DNA of 64,000 bases from Incurvaria masculella (taxonomy: Eukaryota; Arthropoda; Insecta; Lepidoptera; Incurvariidae): assembly GCA_946894095.1 (NCBI GenBank), contig OX335656.1, positions 7,331,001-7,395,000 on the forward strand, given 5' to 3'. The notes below the pieces were generated by a model. It did no database searches, was not told where the DNA came from, and saw only the letters and a list, made by a program, of their open reading frames with translations. The position numbers and the translations under genes are program-made. This document shows, in pieces, positions 12,201-20,475 of this stretch; position 1 is the first letter of the stretch, and the number at the start of each line of letters is the position of its first letter.

Positions 12201-15200
12201 TCAAAAATTATCATTGCATTTTTTTTAAATGAGTATTTTTTTATTTCTATCCTAAGAGAATAATATTACAGCTCGGTACTTAACTATGAAAATAGTTATT
12301 TTTTATAATTACGCTTTCAAAAAAAACCAACAAGAAAACATTACTTTTGAGTGTATTTGTACTGACCGCATTTGAAATGATCGATTTACCTTACAAATGT
12401 CATGTTTTTTAGTCTGATGTTTTTTTGTAAAGCGTAATTATAAAAAATAGCTATTTTTCATAGGTAGGACCGAGCTGTAATATTCTGCTCTTGGGATAGA
12501 AAATAATAAAATATTTATTTTAAAAAAATGCAACGATAACTTTTGTAAGATCTCACTAAATCCAGTTCTTATAAGCATACCCCCGCAAACAAAAAAATAT
12601 CCTATTTTGAAATAATGCAAGCTTGAACCCTTTTTCAAGATTTAACGGTCTACTTTGGCAAGACGGTACCTTGGGAGGGATATGATATTCTAGGTAGGGA
12701 GGGTCCTGGCATGTCACGTAGTTGCCATGTGGTGTGTTGGGTTAATATCATGATAGCAGGTGTGGTTTACGCCATGGCTGGTTATATAAAAGTTACATAA
12801 AATAAAACATAAATGATTTTTTCTGTTTCAGGAATACTACAAAGGGAAAAGTACTTTTCGAGGGCAGAACGGAAAATGGCAGGACCATCAGTTCCGTTGA
12901 AGAGGTTGCCATAGCCGCCTATCTGGAGACTGGAGAATATACACACGGTAAATGTATTTTGTTAAATATTATATTGGCTGTCGCCCACATCTACGCTTCT
13001 AGTCTAGCATATAACTTTGTTTCCCTTCTACTTAAAACAACAATGTCATGTTATTATATATAATACTAGACTTTCTTTTGTTTTTTTTTTTTTTTGGGGG
13101 CGAATTAAAGAATTTTCAATTAATCAATCAATCATTTGGATAATGATGCTCTTAAATAAACTGTAGATATGGAACCAGTACTAACTGTGCACTTAAATTC
13201 TGTGAATTAGTTTACTATGTTACATATATAAATTTTCCCCGTATAAACATATGTACATAACAGACTTAGCGTTTTTTTTATTCATTATTAACAAACTTTG
13301 ATTTACTTGTGCCACTCTGAGCTGTAGACCTCGCGATTTTGTGATATTTTCGTTAGTTTTTTTGTTTTCTGACGCTTTTGAATTTTTTTTTAAATTTGAA
13401 AAAACAAATCCATGTATTTATTGTAAAAGCTTACAAAAATCACGAGAATCCGTTGAGAACAGAGACCTGTATAGAACAGGCAGACATACAAAAACATTGT
13501 TGCCCAAGCAAATGCAGTTAGGCTAATATTTTCAACTACTAACCTGTTAACGGGTATATTAAACGTGGCAATGTCATAAAAAAGATGATTGCTGAGAATC
13601 TTCAACTTTTAATTTCAGGTCAGCACTGGGAAGGCCGCATGGTGACAACCCTATTCTTCCTCCTGTTCTGGGATATAATTTACTCGAAGCCAAAGGATGT
13701 GAAGGGCATATTCCTTTGCCCGTTCCAGCGCTACCCCCTAGACATGTTCCATGACACTTTCTACCAGTCTCGCAAGAGGGCAATCGACGAGCGGTTGCGA
13801 TGTATTGAGAACTGCTCCGCCGACGAAATCGAGAAGACAATGTTTATGACGTGGAGTTGCAGGCCCGAAGGTATTGTTTCTACCTGTTTAATACTTGGTT
13901 TTGTTCACTTGCCTTCATCGATCACGATGCCTTGTGCAAATATATAAATAATGCTTCAAAAAATTACCAGATTCGAAAACATGCTGTCTTTGAAGAAAAC
14001 TAGAGAAATTAAATTTCATATTTCAAATTCTTTATAAAGGAGAACATTTTTTACAAGTATGCGATAATACATTGTAAGCACTTAATTAATGCTTAATACT
14101 TAACTAACTTATGTTAAGATGCACTTAATACGTGCTTTTTTTCCGGTATACTGATCACACAGTTTTGAATACATATTTACATATTATACTTAAAATGCAC
14201 ATTCTTTTTTCAGGAGAACATTTTTTTCAAGTATACGATAATACATTGTAAGCACTTAAGAATGGCCCGTAAGCAATGCTCCCCATACAAACGTAGTTAA
14301 CTAATCATTTGGAAACCGCTATTCCAATTAAATCGATATTTAATATCTAATATCAGGTAACAAATATCTGTGTCTGCACGCTTTTGTTTTTTTGAAAAAT
14401 TAAAACCGAAAGAAATGAAAGCTAAAAGAAAATCTTCATACGAATTTTGTTTTCTCTGTGGTTTGACCCAGAATACATTTACCGAAAAAACAAAGACATG
14501 CAGACACAGATATTTGTAGCCTAATATTAGATACCAAATATCAAGTAAATTGGAACAGTGGTTTTCAAATTATTAGTAAACTACGTTTGTATGGGAGGTG
14601 AAATGTTCTGATGCTTACGGGCCGACCTTAATGCTTAATACTTAACTAGCTTATGTCAAGAAGCACCTAATATGTGCTTTTTTCGGTACACTGGACACAC
14701 AGTTATTAATACACATTTACATATTTCATAAAAAAACGCATTTCAAATTTGATGAGCCCAGATACTGTGTACTTATAGTGGTGCGAAAATTTGGCACATC
14801 GGTTAGATACGTTTCATCTCCCTCCAACTCGCGGTAGTTGTCCTTGAGTTGACATCTCAAGTCTGTGATTTGAACAGACAAGTCAATCTGTGTGTACTTA
14901 AAGTTCAAAATGAGTTTATTTATGCTTTTTAAAAATTACCTGAATTCTCTAGCGTTTTATTGTCTGACTGACAGACAATAAAACGCATTTGGCAAAATCA
15001 TATTCTTCAGACATGTGACACCTGTATTCTGCAGGTGAAAGAGGTGGCATCGTTCGCGAGCTCGGCTGGACGGATGTGGCGCAGGTGGCGCGCTGTCTGG
15101 GCGCCGCGCCGCTCGCCGCGCTGTGTCGTCGCCTCGCCCACCAATACAAGTACGCGTGCAGCGGCTTCCCGGACCTCACGCTGTGGCACACCGGCACGGG

Positions 15201-15686
15201 CAAGGTGAGTCGACAGGAGAACGAGGTGGCATAGCTCGCGAGCTCAGCTGGACGTATGTGGCACAGGTGGCGCGCTGCCGGGGCGCCGCAGTGCATCATC
15301 TTGATTCTTTAGGAATCATTGAAAAGGGGCATATATTTTTTTGTTTTTATTAAAACTAGCCTATCCGAATCAATACCCAAAACTGTACTTACTGTCTTCA
15401 GGTGTTCGACACGTTTTCTGTTCATCGTGTATAGTGTATATCGTGTTCACCAGTTGCTACTACAACCAGGCAATAAAACGTTGGGCTGCATCGACAGATA
15501 AAGTTCGCGGAGGTGAAGAGCGACTCGGACAAGCCATCCATGAAGCAGATCCAGTGGATGCAGTACCTGCTGGCGAGCGGCGTGGACACGGAGCTGTGCT
15601 ACGTGGGCGTGCGCGGGCTCCACCACGCCGCCGCCGCCACCTCCGCCATTACGCTGCTGCAGCACATCGGCGCCGACGGCCTCTAG
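3206..15686 (+). CDS. FAN1: Fanconi-associated nuclease 1 (FAN1), 11 exons, 822 aa
   Basis: FAN1 is a nuclear 5'-flap and interstrand-crosslink repair nuclease. Exons read by GT-AG and phase: 3206-3721, 5276-5498, 7154-7373, 8105-8332, 8675-8788, 9709-9943, 11591-11796, 12832-12947, 13619-13870, 15035-15204, 15498-15686; they sum to 2469 nt with every junction in phase. Residues 1-172 are low-complexity, with a PCNA-binding-like QSEITKFF (4-11) and a basic NLS at 118-129. A SAP-like segment (about 255-295) and a helical TPR-like middle follow. The C-terminal VRR-NUC domain has E624 in the HWEG motif, then D750 (FPDL), E765 and K767 (EVK), with the D-15-E-2-K spacing of human FAN1. No UBZ zinc finger is seen; vertebrate FAN1 has one. 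The SAP assignment is by order and similarity, and small alternative splice sites cannot be excluded. Confidence 0.93.
3737..3762. repeat. AT simple repeat in FAN1 intron 1
   Basis: A TTTA run followed by (TA)n lies just inside the first intron, a few bases after the donor. Confidence 0.7.
4055..4170 (+). repeat. Interspersed repeat Y, copy 1
   Basis: The segment with CCGACGATGCCTACGGGTTTTCC and the following AACCATGGCAGTCAGCTAGG part matches 31945-32035 at about three quarters identity by eye. It is a short fragment of an unidentified dispersed repeat in FAN1 intron 1. Confidence 0.5.
4205..4290 (+). mobile_element. LINE 3' end fragment, copy 1
   Basis: The stretch TGACGTAACTTAGTGTAG through GTTTAAATAAATGAATTGAA also occurs at 25178-25236, where it follows a perfect hairpin. 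The A-rich end suggests the 3' terminus of a non-LTR element. The body is absent here, as expected for heavy 5' truncation. Confidence 0.5.
4553..4929 (+). mobile_element. 5S-rRNA-headed SINE, full length
   Basis: The first ~95 bp resemble 5S rRNA: TCCGAAGTTAAGCAACG corresponds to the 5S box A region (about 4591-4608), and GGTCTTGGATGGGTGATC to the box C region (about 4619-4637). A body containing CCCGCCCGGGTTGGTACC and a 3' part ending in ATGTCCAAACACATAAAAAAAA follow. The same body and tail occur behind a tRNA-like head at 30839 and 52799. This organisation agrees with the chimeric 5S/tRNA SINEs described from Helicoverpa. Confidence 0.85.
5984..6377 (+). mobile_element. (TCCG)n-bearing dispersed element, copy 1
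   Basis: It begins AGGGTTCCGTACCCAAAGGG and ends CGACTCGCACTTGGCCGG followed by a T run. It lies in FAN1 intron 2. Related copies lie at 43124-43482 (-), 45085-45546 (-), 50030-50150 (+) and 58911-59186 (+), with further pieces. No coding capacity. The short ends AGGGTTCCG and CGGAACCCT form an inverted repeat inside the first 40 bp. Its superfamily is not clear from sequence. Confidence 0.75.
6037..6162 (+). repeat. (TCCG)n microsatellite
   Basis: 26 perfect TCCG units (6037-6140) are followed by alternating TCTG and TCCG units. Other copies of the host element carry only a few units, so the tract expanded after insertion. The open frames that encode repeated SVRP residues here are not genes. 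Confidence 0.95.
6378..6732 (-). pseudogene. Jockey-type LINE reverse transcriptase, C-terminal fragment
   Basis: On the minus strand a run of about 115 residues starts LGMHLDRRLTWQKHI and contains ILKPVWTYGIELWG and RFQTEAIRSMFNIP. These are typical of the thumb and C-terminal region of jockey-clade RTs. It is cut at its 5' side by the SINE at 6733-7014 and at its 3' side by the (TCCG)n element. It lies in FAN1 intron 2, antisense to FAN1. Confidence 0.8.
6733..7014 (-). mobile_element. SINE body and tail, 5'-truncated
   Basis: The poly-T at 6733-6744 is the A-tail of a minus-strand SINE whose body matches the 5S-headed SINE at 4553. The copy stops about where the rRNA-derived head would begin. 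It abuts the jockey fragment. Confidence 0.85.
9196..9660 (-). mobile_element. 5S-rRNA-headed SINE, full length, interrupted
   Basis: A minus-strand copy of the 5S-headed SINE: A-tail at 9196-9207, body, then the rRNA-derived head with CGTTGCTTAACTTCGGAGAG at about 9602-9621. It is split by the short retroposon at 9358-9444. It ends about 48 bp before the exon 6 acceptor of FAN1. Confidence 0.88.
9358..9444 (+). mobile_element. Short (GAAA)n-tailed retroposon end, copy 2
   Basis: Inserted in the SINE at 9196-9660 between ATTGCCG and CCATCG. Other SINE copies read GCCGCTTCGACCATCG here. The insert starts GATTCGAACCG, so it shares TTCGA with the target. It ends in five AAAG units. The same sequence, with a shorter tail, is at 241-308. 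Confidence 0.7.
9881..11000 (+). repeat. ~142-bp minisatellite carrying exon 6 end and donor
   Basis: Each unit contains a copy of the last ~63 nt of FAN1 exon 6, the donor GGTGAGCGTCACC and ~75 bp of intron. Donor-like sites lie near 9943 (the true one), 10085, 10225, 10368, 10509, 10650, 10793 and 10937, spaced 140-144 bp. Units near 10085 and 10509 share variants (GGACTAGGTGAGC, CTCTTCCGGCATC), which shows a higher-order period of about 424 bp, or three units. Confidence 0.93.
11050..11330 (-). pseudogene. Jockey-type LINE ORF1 (gag-like) fragment
   Basis: The minus strand encodes KTGETFTRKDEIPYRIVIRN and then LHPTTPVEATKE. This resembles the PRE_C2HC region that precedes the zinc knuckles in jockey-type ORF1 proteins. 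The rest is degenerate and no zinc knuckles are present. It lies in FAN1 intron 6. Confidence 0.6.
11444..11556 (-). mobile_element. tRNA-like SINE head fragment
   Basis: On the minus strand it contains a B-box-like GGTTCAATCC and an upstream GTGAGCTCGCAACCGAGGGG, followed by CACTTTCTCTTTCAGAG. This matches the order of the tRNA-headed SINE at 30839-31243. The body is missing. Confidence 0.55.
12150..12600. mobile_element. Fold-back MITE in FAN1 intron 7
   Basis: Arms of roughly 150 bp face each other: TTATAAGAACTGGATTTAG at about 12173 is mirrored by CTAAATCCAGTTCTTATAA at 12556-12574, and AGCGTAATTATAAAAAATAG also pairs with the left arm. The spacer is about 100 bp. No coding capacity. Terminal bases and target duplication are uncertain. 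Confidence 0.75.
12693..12800 (+). mobile_element. SINE 3' fragment
   Basis: GGGAGGGTCCTGGCATG through GTGGTGTGTTGGGTTAATATC matches the 3' half of the SINE family at 4553. It is diverged and lies ~30 bp before the exon 8 acceptor of FAN1. Confidence 0.7.
14038..14745. repeat. ~175-bp tandem duplication in FAN1 intron 9
   Basis: The first copy is about 14038-14211. The second is 14213-14259 continued at 14628-14745; both carry GATAATACATTGTAAGCACTT and later ATGCTTAATACTTAACTA. The second copy is split by the TTAA-flanked element at 14260-14627. Confidence 0.8.
14260..14627. mobile_element. 368-bp palindromic MITE with TTAA duplication
   Basis: Ends are GAATGGCCCGTAAGCA and, on the reverse strand, GGTCGGCCCGTAAGCA; TTAA lies on both sides (14256-14259, 14628-14631). 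The inverted repeats continue inward imperfectly (CCCATACAAACGTAGTT). TTAA duplication is characteristic of piggyBac, but the TIR does not begin CCC, so the superfamily is tentative. A half copy is at 29836-29955. Confidence 0.75.
14952..14986. other. Perfect 15-bp hairpin upstream of FAN1 exon 10
   Basis: GCGTTTTATTGTCTG (14952-14966), loop ACTGA, then CAGACAATAAAACGC (14972-14986). The stem has no mismatch. It lies 48 bp before the exon 10 acceptor. Confidence 0.9.
15219..15293 (+). pseudogene. Partial duplicate of FAN1 exon 10 in intron 10
   Basis: From GAACGAGGTGGCATAGCTCG to GGCGCCGCAGTG the sequence repeats the first ~75 nt of exon 10 (15036-15111), about 85% identical by eye, including an upstream CAG. 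It follows the true donor by 14 bp, has no donor of its own in register and lacks the PD residues of the nuclease. It is unlikely to be translated. Confidence 0.85.
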
Positions 15687-17291
15687 AGCGAGATCATGGG
15701 ACGCACTACCTGCACGCGCAGCCTCGCTACCGAAGCTACCGGGTTGTTTGTTATGCCAGTAGAACAAACCTGCGGCCAACATTGAGTTTAATTAGATTGT
15801 ACAGCAGGGATCTTCTGGATGTGAAATCTGCTAGCAAATGGTATCTCTAACGTAAGGCAAACTTTTGGTGGGCAACGGGCCGCGAGCATGGGAGGGCGGT
15901 AGTAACATGGGGGCTAGCTTGTATGGGGGTGGTGTAGCCACGTTTCATACGAGTACAATAGTGGCAGCGGCAGCAAGAGCGTTCGCTTCCTACCGATTTT
16001 ATCTATGAGAAATTGAACTTACTACAGTTAGTCGATTTTGACTAACTTGTGACGCTGCCGCCGTACGAATGAGTTTCGATCGCTTATCCCATCCTTCCAT
16101 GCTAGCTGGCAACGAAGGGAAAGTTCTGGTATGGTACCTAGTTCGTGCGGGAATGCTAATGTGTTGTACTAATATCATGAGGGGGTGTGGTATTAGCCAC
16201 TCATGTCCAGAAACATAAAAAAAAAATAGGATTGAGCGCATAATGCTTCAGGAGCAGACATTTCAAAGACATCCATCTTGTACGAGTGTCGAATGACTAC
16301 TGCGCAAGGTGAGAATGTGGAGGGAAGCTCTCCATCTCGTCCTGTCTCGGCAGGTTTCGGTGACGCCGCTCTCGTATAGTTTTGTCGATAATGTGGACCG
16401 TGCTTTAGGGTTTAAGCAGTATTGACAATAATAAAAATAATTTAATAGTTATTTCCGTAAAATGGCGCCACCTGTGTCCTTTTTACGTAGTTACAGGCGA
16501 GCGTAATGTTAAATTGATCTATAGAGAAACTGTTTTGACATCCTTGCTTGATTCCAAAAAAATGCTGTGATTTATTATTTAGGCTGCTAAATTGTGACAA
16601 ACATATATAAATAAATTGATGACTTTTCCATTGCAACAATAGAGTTGCTTTTTTTAAATTGTTTAAAATTTAGGAATTAAGAATAGTTACTAAGTCGTAC
16701 GTAAGCATTGAAAATTAGGTAAATACAAAATATTTTTATTACAAACAGATGTTGTTAATTGTAATATGAGCTTGCTTGCAATAATGGGAACTTGCCAAAA
16801 GGTTTTATTAACGTTATATATTACATGGAGCTGGCGATATGCACATTAGCCAAAATTGCGCTAGCAACCTACAAACCGCTTACGGGGATTCGGTATGCAC
16901 GCTCAATCTGTCAGCGTTACAAATTGTTCGGACTGAAAATAAACATGATTTGTCCTCTTATTGGGGAAAGCAATGCAGAAAGCATGGTATGTTGATAGCC
17001 TTTAGTCCTCGACTTCTAGAAGTGATGGTGATAAACTTGATGCTGCTATATCCTGGTGGCCCATTCAGGTAAAAGTGAGTTCGAATTTTTCGCTAAATAT
17101 CAACTCCCTTTTTAAATAGTTTATGTTTCCACACTTCTTGAACATCATTTTAGTTTGGAAAAAATTGGTTTGTCCCATAAATACGTTGGAAGTATAAATA
17201 ACAGTGCTGTTATTCAAACAATAATATATTTCTCAGCTATTTTTAGGTTAACTCACTCCCGAACTCGAACTCACTCCTCCTCGGGCCTCCA
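15687..17291 (+). other. FAN1 3' flank
   Basis: No coding exon. Possible polyadenylation signals are AATAAA-like runs near 16429-16440 and at 16610-16615; which one is used is unknown. A SINE fragment lies at 16091-16226. The segment 15870-16075 shares TGTATGGGGGTGG with a segment near 21995, so it may be partly repetitive. The rest is AT-rich. Confidence 0.5.
16091..16226 (+). mobile_element. SINE 3' fragment with A-tail
   Basis: AAGTTCTGGTATGGTACCTAG through GTGGTATTAGCCACTCATG and a terminal A-run match the SINE 3' half, with clear divergence. Confidence 0.75.
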
Positions 17292-17640
17292 GAGCCGGTA
17301 GTCTAAGTTGTCACCTAAATTGGCGTTACGGCAAACCGATCGACTGGCGTTTTTAAATGTATGGAGAAATTGAAGAGCGCACGCAGCGGGCGTTAAGCGA
17401 ACTAACATTTGCGAGTCCGAGCTTGATTTAACAGCTTACTCAACATTGCCGTAAATACGTCGACGTTGCCGTTTACGTCCACTCCGCGTTTTCATACAAA
17501 TCGGAAGTCCGCGTTTGACTTTGACAGCTTGAAGAAGTAAAACCACAGAATATCTAGTAAAAACTTGTATGGAGTTTGGAGAAAACGCCAGTCGATCGGT
17601 TTGCCGTAAACGCCCATTTAGGTGAGAACTCAGACTGACC
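17292..17640 (-). mobile_element. GAGTGGTCAGTC-family MITE, copy 1
   Basis: The plus strand begins GAGCCGGTAGTCTAAG and ends CAGACTGACCACTC; both ends continue into CACCTAAATTGGCGTT in inverted arrangement. The middle contains GTCGACGTTGCCGTTTACG. Other copies lie at 53.6-55.4 kb, 57371 and 61838. No coding capacity. Confidence 0.85.
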
Positions 17641-17696
17641 ACTCTGAATATGTTAACAGATATGAATATGACAGTTGTTACACTAAGGTCCGGTTG

Positions 17697-18271
17697 CACG
17701 TACCGTCGTGCACGTCAACATCACCGTCAACGTATGATTCAAGACTGATTTTTTCCATTTTTGCAGTCTTATTGGAACCTTAAATAAAAGGCAAACGTTG
17801 TCATTAATAAAATACAATGCTTTGTTTTTCATAATTATTAGCCTGACACCCGATTCCACAGATTAAAAATTTCGACGCCATATCTTTGTATTCTGTGGTG
17901 CTACCAACAGCTGATATCAAGCCGACATCTTGGGCGCTAGTAGCGCCACCCCGCGGCTCCAAGAGCAACTGTTTTGTTTGTTAGTACGAATGATTGATGC
18001 TAGATGGTGCTTCAATTGTGCCTGTCTCTTTCTGATAATATACTGTAGAAGAAGGACAGTACTATGTCAGCTCAGGCGGTGCTGAGAGTTGCCATACAAC
18101 AAAAAATTTTGCCGATTGTTTTGATGGACTTTTTGTGGTCTGACGCCTGAAAAGCTTACTTTGACGAAAATATGTTACGTGCAACTTATATGATGGGCGA
18201 TTAACCGTCACATCATCGTCAAATGTAATCAGTAGCGGATAACATTTTACGAGGCGTCGTGCACTCGGCCC
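17697..18271 (-). mobile_element. PIF/Harbinger-like non-autonomous DNA transposon, copy 2
   Basis: 575 bp flanked by TAA (17694-17696 and 18272-18274). It is the inverted counterpart of 2372-3098: both contain AACAAACAAAACAGTTGCTC or its complement, and a GTAGCGCCACCCCGCGGCTCC-like core. It ends about 190 bp from the inferred VAT1 polyadenylation signal. Confidence 0.8.
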
Positions 18272-18454
18272 TAAGTACTCAACCTGCTAAGTGTGTCATA
18301 TCGCTCATCGTACACCGTTTTTGGCACTGTGAATTCAAACAGTGTAAGCTAAATTCGGGCTGCATCGCCAGTAAGTAAAATTTCCACCAAGGCCACGAGT
18401 TTTTCAGTTGGTGGTTATAAATAAAACATCAATTTAAGCATTTTTACAGATCAT

Positions 18455-20475
18455 ACATATTTATTTATTTCACATTATAGTATAGATATCACACTGGCCC
18501 GCCCTTACAAAAATAGGTGTTTAAAATACAATAATACACTGGCAGTGGACTGTGTCATCTCCGTCCGTTCGCATTCCACCAACCTGATGAGTACCTAAAC
18601 AGCTATGCGGGTACATAGTACGAATAGGAAATATGCTATATAGCTTTACAATAAGATAAATTCGCAAGATTTGACAATGACACCTAAAGCGACATACATT
18701 ACATGGGAATACGGTGGCAAATACTATAGATATTGGTCCGAGACTCAAGCGATCTGGCATGCTCGCCACGACACGACACTCAAGCGTAGCCCAAGCTTCA
18801 CTTGTACAGACAACGTTACATTCATTGTTACAATATTACAAAAGCTATCTAATTAAAAAGTATGTGGAGCCTTCACGGCAGAGCTAGGTAGTCGACGGTT
18901 CAGTACATGGTTACAACCCACAAGTCAGTTCACAACCATTACGTGCTGACTATGTGTGAATACCTTCATTTCTACAATTGAAAACATAAAAAAATACATT
19001 TCATAGCATCAGATTCTACTGTAAGATACATTATGTTTGTTCCACTTGATATGTGTTCATATGCTTAAATATACCGTAGCTGTGTGATTATGTATAGGAA
19101 TTCGCCAGTCTTCACAAAGTGAGACCTGTTCTTTAAAAACGAATTTATAAAAATCTGCAGAAAACTTGTGTGCATATCCATAAAATAAAAAATTGCATAG
19201 GAAATTTACTTAAAACGAAGTATTCCGAAATTAAGAGGCTGGTATCAAAACATTGCACATCGGCAGATATGTGATATTTGTGTAAAGTTGAATAGAAAAA
19301 GTCAAAAGCTCTTATCGATACTTCAGAAGCTATTATTTTAATGGCCTTATCAAAAATATTGTATAAAATATGTATATTTATGGGTTTGTATGTGTGAGAT
19401 GAGAATGCAATAATGGCAGTAGTGTTGTACGGGAATGGAAATTGTAGCGCAAGAAATTATTCAGTCCTTTTGTGCTTGAGCTCTGTGAAGGTGATCTCGA
19501 ATTTGTAGTGTGCCTTATGTACGGGCATGGAAAACATTTCCCCACAAATTCATTTAGATGTGTATGTGATGTGATATTGCGATTGAATTGAGAATTTGTT
19601 TCCTAACTAGAAAATGATAATTTTAAAATGTTCCATATAAAAATATAAATCAGCTAACTGGCTTGTCTAATTGTAAAATTAATGTTAGTAAATGTAGCAC
19701 AAAATTACGGTAAAAATCTAGGAGGCTACAAAAATATCACACAATTTGAATGATCTCATCATCAGCGGAGCGTCGGAAATTCGCTTTCACTCTAAAACAT
19801 TTTGCAGGTTGCGTTCTTCTAGCAGTAGGCGCAGTGCGGCCGATAAGTTCGTGGTGCTAGCCTAAGGAAACAAGATGGCGCCCGGGCGGGCTCCGCTCCG
19901 CACAAACTATAACTCTAATCGTAGAATATTAAAGCTTAACATACATAAAGATCGAGCATCTCTGCTTCTGATCGTCTACAGCTTCAAAAATATATCATCT
20001 TACAAAAATTAAGTCTTAACATTAAACTATAAAAGACAATAAGTGTACAAAACAGTTCAACTTAGGCCAAATTAAAAGAATCATACAATTTAAAAAACAC
20101 AATTCATTGTTCTTTCGCTGTTTGTAAATAAGCACAATAAGAATTCCAATTACTTACATTTTCATATCTTACTATCCATTTAATAGATATTAATATAATT
20201 TCAAGTCTAAATATATTTTTTTAATTTCAAACAAATAAAATGTGAATTACGTTCATGAAATAAAATGCATCATACATGCCCATTAAGTAATGTATAGACA
20301 GAAAGCTCACCCTAGATACACCAGTGATAATCGGAAGCTTCAAGTAGGTAGCTATAAATATGACCAAAAAGGTAAATTAAGATTTTCTCGCAAGGAATAA
20401 TGCAGGTCTCTTCTAAATCAATTACATAATTTCATTGGCGGTGGTTCCTTCTCATCCTGTCTCCGATCGAGGAAT
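18455..20475 (-). other. Inferred long 3' UTR of VAT1
   Basis: Downstream of the VAT1 stop the minus strand runs about 2 kb without a recognisable repeat, then shows overlapping AATAAA signals (complement of 18460-18469). The lack of repeats here, compared with neighbouring introns, fits a conserved 3' UTR. The exact end is inferred. Confidence 0.45.
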
